Shown here: positions 25,077-33,281 of the stretch, in pieces | How the letters are laid out: every line of letters begins with the position of its first letter | Numbering within the stretch: the first letter of the stretch is position 1 | Assembly: GCA_016790635.1 (NCBI GenBank) | Contig: JAEUOR010000088.1 | Span: 1-64,000, forward strand | Source: Burkholderiales bacterium | Lineage (GTDB): Bacteria; Pseudomonadota; Gammaproteobacteria; Burkholderiales; JAEUOS01 | DNA length: 64,000 bases | Direction: 5' to 3' | Program-made: the position numbers and the translations under genes | Notes under the pieces: generated by a model | Database searches by the model: none | What the model was told of the DNA's origin: nothing | The model's input: only the letters and a program-made list of their open reading frames with translations

Positions 25077-25421
25077 ATGAGCGCGGCGGCCGAAGCCAAG
25101 CGCTGGTACTGGCAGCGCATCAGCGCAATGGTGCTGGCCTTGTGCGTGGTCGCGCATATCGCGATCATGATCTACGCAGTGCGCGGCGGCTTGTCCGCGG
25201 CCGAGATCCTCGGCCGCACGCGCGGCAGCGTCCCGTTCGCGGTCTTCTATTCGGTCTTCGTGCTGGCCTGCGCGGTGCACGTGCCCATCGGCGTGGCGCG
25301 CATCGCCGAGGAGTGGCTGCGCTTCGATCGCGTGCTGGCGCTTGCGCTGGCGCGCCTGTTCGGCATCACCATCGCCTTCCTGGGACTGCGCGCGGTGGTG
25401 GCCGTGGTGGCGGGCGCATGA
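25077..25421 (+). CDS. SdhC-like membrane anchor subunit
   Basis: 114 residues from ATG 25077, one base after the SdhB-like stop. Three hydrophobic helices with histidines placed as in cytochrome b anchors: VVAHIAIMI in the first and ACAVHVPIGVARI in the second. The N-terminal SAAAEAKRWYWQRISAM is a short amphipathic lead-in. Likely one half of the quinone-reactive, heme-bearing anchor. Its stop overlaps the next start (ATGA). Confidence 0.7.
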   Translation: MSAAAEAKRWYWQRISAMVLALCVVAHIAIMIYAVRGGLSAAEILGRTRGSVPFAVFYSVFVLACAVHVPIGVARIAEEWLRFDRVLALALARLFGITIAFLGLRAVVAVVAGA

Positions 25422-25777
25422 ACCGGCGACGCATCGACACGCGCGCGCGCAACCACGCCTCGTACTGGGCGTTTGTTGTGCACCGCGTCTCCGGCCTGCT
25501 GCTGGCCCTGTTCCTGCCGGTGCACTTCTGGGCGCTGGGGCACGCGTTGGACGGCGCCGCCGCGCTGGACGGCGTGTTGCGCTGGACCGACGCGCCGATC
25601 TTCAAGTTCGCCGAATGGGGCCTGGTGGTCCTGCTCGCCGCGCACCTGACCGGCGGGGTGAGGCTCCTGCTCATCGAGTTCAGCCCCTGGTCCGGATTGC
25701 GCAAGAATTGGGTTTCCGCAGGCTTGGGAATCGCCTTCGCCACCGGACTCGCGTTCGCGCTTGCACTGTTCAACTAG
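25418..25777 (+). CDS. SdhD/SdhC-type cytochrome b anchor subunit
   Basis: 119 residues from ATG 25418, overlapping the preceding stop. Three hydrophobic helices. The opening SYWAFVVHRVSGLLLAL is the classical His-Arg-x-Ser-Gly quinone/heme motif of SdhC, followed by LPVHFWALGHAL and AAHLTGGVRLLLIEF, the latter matching the heme-ligand helix. So a two-protein anchor as in four-subunit succinate dehydrogenases. Confidence 0.78.
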   Translation: MNRRRIDTRARNHASYWAFVVHRVSGLLLALFLPVHFWALGHALDGAAALDGVLRWTDAPIFKFAEWGLVVLLAAHLTGGVRLLLIEFSPWSGLRKNWVSAGLGIAFATGLAFALALFN

Positions 25778-25793
25778 TCATCGGGAGAAAACC

Positions 25794-26762
25794 GTGTCGA
25801 TCCTGTTTCGCTTGACCGTCGCGCTGCTGGCGCTGACATTCACAGCCGCCGGCATGGCGCAGAACTGGCCGGTACGCCCGGTGCGCGTGATCGTGCCCTT
25901 TACCGCCGGCGGCGCGACCGACGTGGTCGGACGTCTCATCAGCCAGAAGTTGGGCGAAACCTGGGGCCAGAGCGTGGTCATCGAGAATCGCGCGGGCGCG
26001 GGCGGCAACGTCGGGGCCGAGGCCGTGGCGCGCTCGGCACCTGATGGCTATACGCTCTTCTTTGCCTCCGGCAGCATCCTCACCGTCAACCCGCACCTCT
26101 ACAAGAAGCTGCCCTTCGACCCGGTCAAGGATTTCGCGCCGATCGCAAGTGTCGCCACCGGACCGATGGTGGTGGTGGTGCACCCGAGTGTTCAGGCAAA
26201 GACCGTCAAGGAACTGATCGCCTTGGCCAAGGCCAAGCCCGGCGGCCTCAACATGGGCTCCGCCGGTGTCGGCAGCCAGGTGCACATGGCCGGCGAGAAC
26301 TTCGCCAACGCCGCCAAGATCGACGTCACGCACGTGCCCTACAAGGGCGAGGCGCTCGGATACAACGACCTGGTCGCGGGACAGATCCAGTTCATGGTCG
26401 GCAACATCGCGCCCGTCGCGCCCTTTGTCGCCGCCGGCAAGCTGCGTGCCTTGGGCGTCACCGGTGCTCAGCGCTCGCCCCTCATGCCGGACGTGCCGAC
26501 CGTGGCCGAAGCGGCGCTGCCCGGCTTTCTCAACACTGGCTGGTTCGGCTTGTTCGCTCCGGCCGGCACTCCGCGCGAGATCGTCGAGCGCGTCAATCGC
26601 GAGGCCAACAAGATCCTGGACACCACCGAAATGCGTGCGCGCCTGTACGTCATGGGCATGGCGCCCTCGCCCAGCACCCCCGAGGCGTTCACCAAGATGA
26701 TCGCGGACGAAACGCAGCGCTGGGGCCGCATCGTCGCCGAGCGCAAGCTGCAAGCCAACTGA
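25794..26762 (+). CDS. Bug/TctC-family receptor inside the Sdh-fumarase operon
   Basis: 322 residues from GTG 25794, preceded by GGGAGAAA; it lies 16 bases after the anchor subunit. Signal peptide ends in TAAGMAQ, then WPVRPVRVIVPFTAGGATD and later THVPYKGEALGYNDLVAGQ, the two family motifs. Its insertion between subunits of a respiratory complex and a hydratase strongly suggests that it captures the substrate of that complex, presumably a dicarboxylate or a sulfonated analogue. Confidence 0.88.
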   Translation: MSILFRLTVALLALTFTAAGMAQNWPVRPVRVIVPFTAGGATDVVGRLISQKLGETWGQSVVIENRAGAGGNVGAEAVARSAPDGYTLFFASGSILTVNPHLYKKLPFDPVKDFAPIASVATGPMVVVVHPSVQAKTVKELIALAKAKPGGLNMGSAGVGSQVHMAGENFANAAKIDVTHVPYKGEALGYNDLVAGQIQFMVGNIAPVAPFVAAGKLRALGVTGAQRSPLMPDVPTVAEAALPGFLNTGWFGLFAPAGTPREIVERVNREANKILDTTEMRARLYVMGMAPSPSTPEAFTKMIADETQRWGRIVAERKLQAN

Positions 26763-26792
26763 TCACGATCCCCGACAAGGTTCCCCACTTTC

Positions 26793-27668
26793 ATGCGCCT
26801 CGAACCCGCCGCCATCGAAGACGCCGCGCGCGAGCTCTACATCCGCGCCCTCAAGCTGCTGCCGCCGGATGTCAAGGCCGGTTTCGCGCGCGCCGACAGC
26901 GCCGAGTCCGACGCCACCGCCAAGGGCATCCTGGGCACCATGCTGGCCAACATCCGCGTCGCCGAGGCCAACGACAACCTGTTATGCCAGGACACCGGGA
27001 TCCCGATCTACAACCTGACCATCGGCGGCAGGGTCGACTTCGACGGTGCGGCCGTGAAGGCCGCGATCCGGCGCGGCTGCGAGCGCGCCACGCGCGAGCA
27101 CCCGCTGCGCTCTTCCGTCGTGCACCCCCTGACGCGCGTCAACGAGCACTCATCCTGCGGCGCAAACGTGCCCGTGATCCACATCGATTTCGACGACAGC
27201 ATGGAGACCGTGCAACTCGAGATGGTGCCCAAGGGCTCGGGGTCGGAGAACAATTCCTTCCTCAAGATGGCGATCCCGGCCGAGGGCGTGGCCGCGATCA
27301 AGACCTTTGTCGTCGACTGCGTGATCGCTGCCGGCGGCAAGACCTGCCCGCCGACGGTGGTCGGCGTGGGCATCGGCGGCACCTCCGACCTGTGCGTGGC
27401 GCTGGCCAAGCGAGCCGCCACCCGCGCGCTGGGCAGCACCTGCGCAGATGCGGAAGGCGCGCGCCTGGAAGCCGAGTTGTCGGCCGCCGTCAACCAGCTC
27501 GGCATCGGCCCGCAAGGCCTGGGCGGCGACACCACGGCCTTCGCGGTGCAAGTCGAGGTTGCTGCCACCCACATCACCATGAACCCGGTGGCGGTCAACA
27601 TGCAATGTCATTCGGCGCGCCGCGCGCGCGCGACCTTCACGCCCGCCGGCGTGGCCTACGGCTTCTAG
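26793..27668 (+). CDS. Class I fumarase/tartrate dehydratase-like alpha subunit
   Basis: 291 residues of the iron-sulfur hydratase N-terminal family, with three cysteines suited to bind a [4Fe-4S] cluster: C65 (NLLCQDTG), C122 (HSSCGAN) and C185 (KTCPPT). Other family marks are VPKGSGSENNSFL and GIGGTSD. Class I enzymes of this two-gene form hydrate or dehydrate C4 dicarboxylates (fumarate/malate, tartrate, mesaconate). The beta subunit follows at once. Sequence alone does not choose among these substrates. Confidence 0.85.
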   Translation: MRLEPAAIEDAARELYIRALKLLPPDVKAGFARADSAESDATAKGILGTMLANIRVAEANDNLLCQDTGIPIYNLTIGGRVDFDGAAVKAAIRRGCERATREHPLRSSVVHPLTRVNEHSSCGANVPVIHIDFDDSMETVQLEMVPKGSGSENNSFLKMAIPAEGVAAIKTFVVDCVIAAGGKTCPPTVVGVGIGGTSDLCVALAKRAATRALGSTCADAEGARLEAELSAAVNQLGIGPQGLGGDTTAFAVQVEVAATHITMNPVAVNMQCHSARRARATFTPAGVAYGF

Positions 27669-27682
27669 CGAAGGAGCACACG

Positions 27683-28297
27683 ATGGCCCACCACGAGCTC
27701 CACACCCCCATCAGCGAGGCGCAGGCGCGCGCTCTCAAGGTCAACGACACCGTCACCCTCAACGGCACGCTCTTCGGCATCCGCGACGCGACGCAGATCC
27801 ACATGTTCGACCGCGGCCGCACCACGCGCTTCGACCTGGCCGGCCACGCGGTGATCCACACCGCGCCGAATGTCAAAAAGGTCGCCCCTTCGCCCGAATT
27901 CCCGGCCGGCTATGCGCCGGTCTGCGTTGGCACCACCACCTCGGATCGCATGGAGCGCTTTACCCGGCCGCTGATGGAAAAGAACGGGGTGCGCATCATC
28001 ATCGGCAAGGGCGGGTTGCGCGAGGCCTCCGCTGCCGCGTTTCGCGAACTGGGCGGCGTGTACCTGGCGATCGTCGGCGGCACCGCCGCACTGGAGACCA
28101 CCTGGATCGAACAAATCGAGGACGTGGACTTAGACGACCTCAACCCGGAATCGCTGTGGAAATTCCGCATCCGCGGTTTCGGTCCACTGTTGGTCGGCAT
28201 GGATAGCCACGGCGGCAGCTTGTTCGAGCGGGTGCGAGCAGACGTCGACGCGCGCCGGGCTCAAGTGCTGGCCGGCCTGGGCGTCAAGGCCGCCTGA
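27683..28297 (+). CDS. Class I fumarase/tartrate dehydratase-like beta subunit
   Basis: 204 residues from ATG 27683, 14 bases after the alpha subunit and preceded by AAGGAG. It is the C-terminal swivelling domain of class I hydratases as a separate protein: LNGTLFGIRDATQ, a dicarboxylate-binding GTTTSDRMERF, and IIGKGGL. With the alpha subunit it forms an oxygen-sensitive [4Fe-4S] lyase. Flanked by an Sdh-like receptor/anchor set and the flavoprotein gene, it would act on the unsaturated product of that complex. Confidence 0.85.
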   Translation: MAHHELHTPISEAQARALKVNDTVTLNGTLFGIRDATQIHMFDRGRTTRFDLAGHAVIHTAPNVKKVAPSPEFPAGYAPVCVGTTTSDRMERFTRPLMEKNGVRIIIGKGGLREASAAAFRELGGVYLAIVGGTAALETTWIEQIEDVDLDDLNPESLWKFRIRGFGPLLVGMDSHGGSLFERVRADVDARRAQVLAGLGVKAA

Positions 28298-28347
28298 CAG
28301 GCAACCACGACGGGGCCCGCGAGTCGCTGGTGCCCGGCCGGAAACCC

Positions 28348-30093
28348 ATGATGACTCAAGTTCACCGCAAAGAAACCGACATCCTGATCCTCGGCGCCGG
28401 CGGCGCCGGCCTCTTCGCCGCGCTGCACGCGCAGGCCGCGCTGCCGCGCGCCTCGATCACGGTTGCGGTCAAGGGCCTGCTCGGCAAATGCGGCTGCACG
28501 CGCATGGTGCAGGGCGGCTACAACGTCGCGCTGGCCGAGAATGATTCGGTCGAGCGCCACTTCATGGACACCATCGAGGGCAGCAAGTGGCTGGCCGACC
28601 AGGACCTGGCGTGGACCCTGGTGGAGCAGGCGGTGGTGCGCATCCACGAGCTGGAAAACGAGCTGGGCTGCTTTTTCGATCGCAACCCGGACGGCACGCT
28701 GCACCAGAAGGCCTTTGCCGGCCAGACCTTCGACCGCACGGTGCACAAGGGCGATCTGACCGGCATCGAGATCATCAACCGCCTGGCCGAGCAGGTGTGG
28801 GCGCGCGGCATCGACCGACTGGAGGAGCACCGCGCCATCGAACTCGTGCGCACGCCCGACGGCCGCTCGCTGGCAGGCGTGCTGATGATCGACATGCGCT
28901 CCGGCGAGTTCGTCTTCGTGCAGGCCAAGGCGGTGCTGCTCGCCACCGGCGGCGGACCGACCATGTACAGGTACCACACGCCGTCGGGCGACAAGAGCTG
29001 CGACGGCATGGCCATGGCGCTGCGCGCCGGGCTCCCCTTGCGTGACATGGAGATGGTGCAGTTCCACCCGACCGGGGTGCTGGCCGGGGTCGGCACGCGC
29101 ATCACCGGCACCATCATCGAGGAAGGCCTGCGCGGTGCCGGCGGCTACCTGTTGGGCGGCGACAAGCAGCGCTTCATGCACAAGTACGACCCGCGCGGCG
29201 AGCGCGCCACGCGCGACATCGTCTCGCGCGCCATGCGCACCGAAATGCGCGCCGGCAACACGACACCCAACGGCGGCCTCTACATTGCGATGGGCCACCT
29301 GGGCCCGGAGAACGTGCGGCGCCAGTTCAAGGGCATGGTCGAGCGCTGCGCCGACTGCGGCTTCGACCTGGCAGGCGGCCTGGTGGAAGTGGTGCCGACC
29401 GCGCACTACATGATGGGCGGAGTGCAGTTCGGTGTCGATTGCCGCACCGCGCTCGAGGGGCTCTTCGCGGCCGGCGAGGACACCGGCGGGGTGCACGGCG
29501 CCAATCGCCTGGGCGGCAACGGCGTGGCCAACTCGACCGTCTTCGGCGGCATCGCCGGCGACAGCATGGCGGCGTGGGTCAAGGCGCATGGGCAGTTGCG
29601 CGCGCCGGACGAAGCGGCGATCGCGCGCGCTGTCGCTGCGGCGGAAGCGCCCTTTTCGCGCCGGCCGAAAAGCCTGGAACCGGTGCGCGAGGCGCTCTAC
29701 GAATGCATGTGGGACGATGTCGGCATCCTGCGCACCGCCGAAGGTCTGGCGCGCGGCGCGGCGCGCCTGGCCGAACTCGACCGTGAGCTCGATGCCATCG
29801 GCGTGTCCGACGACGACCGCGGCTTCAACCTCACCTGGCACGACTGGATGAACCTCAAGAACCTGATCGCGGTCAGCCGTGTCATCACGCAAGCGGCGAT
29901 CGCCCGCGAGGACTCGCGCGGTGCGCACTATCGCGAGGACTTTCCCGACACCGACGATCTGGCGACCTCGACCTACACCGTGGCGCGCCTTGACGGCGAG
30001 GAGATCGGGATCAGCCGCGCGCCGGTGCACTTCACGCGCGTCAAACCTGGCGAATCGCTTCTGCCGGCAGCACTGGAGACAGCAACAGCATGA
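28348..30093 (+). CDS. SdhA/FrdA-like flavoprotein lacking the covalent-FAD histidine
   Basis: About 581 residues from ATG 28348 (28351 equally possible). FAD-binding starts at ILGAGGAGLFAA. Dicarboxylate-site motifs of succinate dehydrogenase/fumarate reductase are all visible: VQFHPTG, IIEEGLRGAGG, ERATRDIVSRA, VVPTAHYMMGG and GANRLGGNGVANS. At the position where SDH/FRD flavoproteins carry the histidine that binds FAD covalently (SHT before the Q-G-G turn), this protein has Cys50 in CGCTRMVQGG, so FAD is probably noncovalent. It completes a four-subunit complex with the genes at 24356-25777 despite being separated by the receptor and hydratase. Substrate likely a dicarboxylate or analogue. 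Confidence 0.82.
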   Translation: MMTQVHRKETDILILGAGGAGLFAALHAQAALPRASITVAVKGLLGKCGCTRMVQGGYNVALAENDSVERHFMDTIEGSKWLADQDLAWTLVEQAVVRIHELENELGCFFDRNPDGTLHQKAFAGQTFDRTVHKGDLTGIEIINRLAEQVWARGIDRLEEHRAIELVRTPDGRSLAGVLMIDMRSGEFVFVQAKAVLLATGGGPTMYRYHTPSGDKSCDGMAMALRAGLPLRDMEMVQFHPTGVLAGVGTRITGTIIEEGLRGAGGYLLGGDKQRFMHKYDPRGERATRDIVSRAMRTEMRAGNTTPNGGLYIAMGHLGPENVRRQFKGMVERCADCGFDLAGGLVEVVPTAHYMMGGVQFGVDCRTALEGLFAAGEDTGGVHGANRLGGNGVANSTVFGGIAGDSMAAWVKAHGQLRAPDEAAIARAVAAAEAPFSRRPKSLEPVREALYECMWDDVGILRTAEGLARGAARLAELDRELDAIGVSDDDRGFNLTWHDWMNLKNLIAVSRVITQAAIAREDSRGAHYREDFPDTDDLATSTYTVARLDGEEIGISRAPVHFTRVKPGESLLPAALETATA

Positions 30094-31700
30094 CCTCACC
30101 ACGTGGTGCCGACCTCCTGGCACAGACCCTCAAGGCCGCAGGCGTTGCGCGCATCTTCACGCTTTCCGGCAATCACATCATGCCGGTGTTCGACGCCTGC
30201 CTTTCCGCCGGCATCGAACTCATCCACGTGCGCCATGAAGCGGCCGCCGTGCACATGGCTGACGCCTATGCGCGCCTGACCGGACGCCCCGCGGTGGCAC
30301 TGGTGACCGGCGGTCCGGGCCACGCCAATGCCGTCGGTGCCTTGTACACCGCCCTGATGTGCGATTCGCCCGTGGTGCTCCTGTCCGGGCATGCGCCGCA
30401 TGGCGAGATCGGTCGCGGCGCTTTCCAGGAAATGCGCCAGGCCGACATGGCCGCGCCGACCTGCAAGGCCGCATGGACCGCAGCGTCCGCCGACAGCCTG
30501 GGACAGGACATGACGCGCGCGCTCAACCTGGCCGCATCCGGACGCCCCGGCCCGGTGCACGTGAGCCTGCCGACCGATGCGCTCGACGCGCGCATCGCGG
30601 GCAACCCTGACTCGGGTACCAGCAGCGCGGCGGCCGATGGGCTGTCGACCCCGCTGTCGGGCGCGCTCATGCAGTGGCTGGGCGCGGGCCGGCGCCCGCT
30701 GGTGCTGGCCGGCCCACTCTTCTTGAGCCGCGCCGGACGCGCCGCGCTGGCCGCACTGGAGGACGCTGCCGGCGTGCCGGTGGTGGGCATGGAAAGCCCG
30801 CGCGGCGTGGCCGACCCGTCGCTGGGTGCCTTTGCGGAAATGCTCCCGCAGGCTGACCGCGTGCTGCTCTTGGCCAAGCGGGTCGACTTCACCCTGAAGT
30901 TCGGCAACGCGCTGGGACCGCAATGCCAGGTCGCGCAGATCGATCCGGACGAGCCTGAAATCGCACGCGCTCGCAAGGCCTTCGGAGAGCGCCTGGTCAC
31001 GGTGCACAAGGCCGATCCGACCGCGGCGCTGACCTCGATCCTGCGCGCGGCGCGCAAGCAGTCCGGCTGGAAGGGCGAGGTGCGCGCCGCCATCGCCTAC
31101 CGGCCTGCCGCATGGGACGGCGCGCGCGCCTCGCGATCCGGCCTGCTCCATCCGGTCGAGGTGTTGCGGCCGGCGCAGGCGCTGCTGGATTCACACCCGG
31201 ATTCGGTGTTCGTCAGCGATGGTGGCGAATTCGGGCAATGGGCGCAGGCCTGCCTGAACGCCCCGCAGCGCGTCATCAACGGTCCGGCGGGTGCGATCGG
31301 GCCAGGACTGCCATTCGCCATGGCGGCGCGCCTGGCCTCGCCTCACGCACCTGTGGTCGCCGCCATGGGCGACGGTACCTTCGGCTTTCACGCGATGGAG
31401 ATCGACACTGCGGTGCGCCACGGGTTGCCCTTTGTCGCCCTCATCGGCAACGACGCGCGCTGGAACGCCGAGTATCAGATCCAGCTGCGCGCGTACGGGC
31501 CGGAGCGCAAGATCGGCTGCGAACTCCTGCCGTCGGACTACCACGCCGTCGCGGCGGCGCTCGGCGGCTGGGGGGCGCGCGTCTCCACCGCGGCCGAACT
31601 GGCCGCCGCCCTGCCTGCTGCGCAGGCGAGTGCCCGCCCGGCGGTGATCAACGCGATCATCGAGGGCCTGGCTGCGCCGATGGTCTCGCGCGGCGTCTGA
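30090..31700 (+). CDS. ThDP-dependent acetolactate synthase-like enzyme
   Basis: 536 residues in the three-domain layout of ThDP decarboxylases/ligases. The catalytic glutamate that activates the cofactor is E50 (HVRHEAAAVHMADAYARLTG); the central domain follows; the ThDP motif is MGDGTFGFH ending with IGNDARWN about 30 residues later. No FAD-site signature of true acetolactate synthase could be confirmed. Its start overlaps the flavoprotein stop (ATGA), so it belongs to the same transcript. It may decarboxylate or carboligate a 2-keto acid from the pathway, for example sulfopyruvate or pyruvate; this is inference. It is shorter and divergent from sulfoacetaldehyde acetyltransferase Xsc. Confidence 0.72.
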   Translation: MTSPRGADLLAQTLKAAGVARIFTLSGNHIMPVFDACLSAGIELIHVRHEAAAVHMADAYARLTGRPAVALVTGGPGHANAVGALYTALMCDSPVVLLSGHAPHGEIGRGAFQEMRQADMAAPTCKAAWTAASADSLGQDMTRALNLAASGRPGPVHVSLPTDALDARIAGNPDSGTSSAAADGLSTPLSGALMQWLGAGRRPLVLAGPLFLSRAGRAALAALEDAAGVPVVGMESPRGVADPSLGAFAEMLPQADRVLLLAKRVDFTLKFGNALGPQCQVAQIDPDEPEIARARKAFGERLVTVHKADPTAALTSILRAARKQSGWKGEVRAAIAYRPAAWDGARASRSGLLHPVEVLRPAQALLDSHPDSVFVSDGGEFGQWAQACLNAPQRVINGPAGAIGPGLPFAMAARLASPHAPVVAAMGDGTFGFHAMEIDTAVRHGLPFVALIGNDARWNAEYQIQLRAYGPERKIGCELLPSDYHAVAAALGGWGARVSTAAELAAALPAAQASARPAVINAIIEGLAAPMVSRGV

Positions 31701-31810
31701 GCCGAGTCCTGCCGCAGTCGCTGCGAGCCCGGCGGGGCGGGGCGCCGCATGGGTACACCGATCCTGTGCTCCAATCACGGTTTTCGCCATCGCCCCCGGA
31801 GGAATACACC

Positions 31811-32338
31811 ATGAAATCCGGCCTCGACCAACTCTCCAAGTACGCCGAATACCATCGCGACCGGCGCAACATCGCCACCCACCTGGTCGGCGTGCCGATG
31901 ATCGTCTTCTCGGTGGTGCTGCTGCTGTCGCGCCCCGCATTCGATTTCGCCGGCGTGCCCCTCAACCCGGCGATCCTGGTCACCATGGCCGCGGGCGTGT
32001 ACTACCTCATGCTCGACTTTCGCCTGGGCGCGGTGCTGACCGCGATCATCGCCGCGATGTGCTGGTTTTCCGTGCCGATCGCCGCGCAGTCGACCGGCGT
32101 GTGGCTGGGCGCGGGAATCGGTCTGTTCGTGACCGGCTGGATCATCCAGTTCATCGGCCACTACTACGAGGGCCGCAAGCCGGCCTTTGTCGATGACCTG
32201 GTGGGCCTCCTGATCGGGCCACTCTTCGTGCTGGCCGAGATCGTCTTCGCGCTGGGCCTGCGCAAACCCTTGCAACATGCCATCGAGGCGCGCGTCGGGC
32301 CCACGCTGATCCGCGACCTGGGCCGCCGGGCCGCCTGA
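31811..32338 (+). CDS. Mpo1/YGL010w-like (DUF962) membrane protein
   Basis: 175 residues from ATG 31811 behind GGAGG. The N-terminus LSKYAEYHRDRRNIATHLVGVP and the later GHYYEGRKPA carry the conserved histidines of the DUF962 family, to which yeast Mpo1, an Fe(II) dioxygenase of 2-hydroxy fatty acid alpha-oxidation, belongs. Four hydrophobic helices follow the first motif. The bacterial members are mostly uncharacterised. It stands alone after the catabolic operon, 110 bases downstream, and shows no obvious link to it. Confidence 0.78.
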   Translation: MKSGLDQLSKYAEYHRDRRNIATHLVGVPMIVFSVVLLLSRPAFDFAGVPLNPAILVTMAAGVYYLMLDFRLGAVLTAIIAAMCWFSVPIAAQSTGVWLGAGIGLFVTGWIIQFIGHYYEGRKPAFVDDLVGLLIGPLFVLAEIVFALGLRKPLQHAIEARVGPTLIRDLGRRAA

Positions 32339-32418
32339 GCGGCACGCGGATTGCCTGATCCGCACGCACAAGCATCACATCTGTTCGCATTTCTTTCCAT
32401 GTCCCCAGCGAGAACCCG

Positions 32419-33243
32419 ATGAACGTCGCCGAAATGACCGTCGAATTCCAGAAGGTCCTGATCCCCTACCTGCTCGACGTGGGCTGGAAGCTCCTGGGGG
32501 CGATCATCCTGTGGATCATCGGCGGCTGGGTGATCGGCTGGATCGTCAGCGCCTCGCGGTCCGGAATGGCGGCGCGCAAGGTGGACCCGACCCTCATCAC
32601 CTACGCGGATGCGTCCATCCGCGTGGTGCTGCGCATCGTGCTGGTGCTGGCGATCCTCTCGATCTTCGGCATCCAGACCACCTCCTTCGCCGCCCTGATC
32701 GCCGCGGCCGGCGTGGCCATCGGCGCAGCCTGGTCCGGGCTCCTGTCGAACTTCGCCGCGGGCGCATTCCTGATCGTGCTGCGCCCCTTCAAGGTCGGCG
32801 ACATGATCACGGCAGGAGGCGTCACCGGCGACGTGCGCGAGATCGGGCTCTTCGTCACCACCATCGACACCGTCGACAACCTGCGCGTCTATGTCGGCAA
32901 CGGCAAGATCCTCGCCGACAACCTGGTCAACTACACGACCAATCCGTACCGGCGCGTGGACCTGAAATGCCAGATCGCCAACGGCATCGACCCCAAGGAG
33001 GCCATCGCCAAGCTGGCAGCGCGCGTGGCGCAGATTCCCAACGTGGTCGCCAGCCCTGCGCCGCAGGTGGAGATCCTGGAATTCAACGCCGCCGGCACCT
33101 TGATCGGCGTGCGGCCATTCTGCGCCAATGCCAATTACTGGCAGGTGTTCTTCGACACCAACAAGGCCATCGCGGAAGTCGGTGCCACTGCCGCCTGGCC
33201 GGTACCTGCGCCGCACCAGGTGATGCACACGCGTAGCGCCTAG
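32419..33243 (+). CDS. MscS-family mechanosensitive channel
   Basis: 274 residues: three N-terminal membrane helices, the pore helix with small residues (LIAAAGVAIGAAWSGLLSNFAAG), then the beta domain (LRPFKVGDMITAGGVTGDV, TTIDTVDNLRVYVGNGKI) and a C-terminal alpha/beta domain. Length and motifs match MscS of small-conductance type, which opens under membrane tension on osmotic downshock. The gene begins 80 bases after the Mpo1-like gene on the same strand. Confidence 0.9.
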   Translation: MNVAEMTVEFQKVLIPYLLDVGWKLLGAIILWIIGGWVIGWIVSASRSGMAARKVDPTLITYADASIRVVLRIVLVLAILSIFGIQTTSFAALIAAAGVAIGAAWSGLLSNFAAGAFLIVLRPFKVGDMITAGGVTGDVREIGLFVTTIDTVDNLRVYVGNGKILADNLVNYTTNPYRRVDLKCQIANGIDPKEAIAKLAARVAQIPNVVASPAPQVEILEFNAAGTLIGVRPFCANANYWQVFFDTNKAIAEVGATAAWPVPAPHQVMHTRSA

Positions 33244-33281
33244 CCAAGGCCGCGACGAGTTGGCGGGACGGCACCCGCCCA

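Noticed and set aside
24356..30093. Housekeeping succinate dehydrogenase operon
   Set aside because: Gene order is broken by a receptor and a hydratase, the flavoprotein lacks the covalent-FAD histidine, and the genes are coupled to comC; no gltA or other citric-acid-cycle genes adjoin.
28261..30123. Long minus-strand open frame opposite the SdhA-like gene
   Set aside because: No recognisable motifs; the plus strand carries a complete flavoprotein with all family motifs.
30090..31700. Sulfoacetaldehyde acetyltransferase (Xsc)
   Set aside because: Xsc is longer (about 600 residues) and usually accompanied by pta; the sequence here looks like a generic acetolactate synthase-family enzyme.
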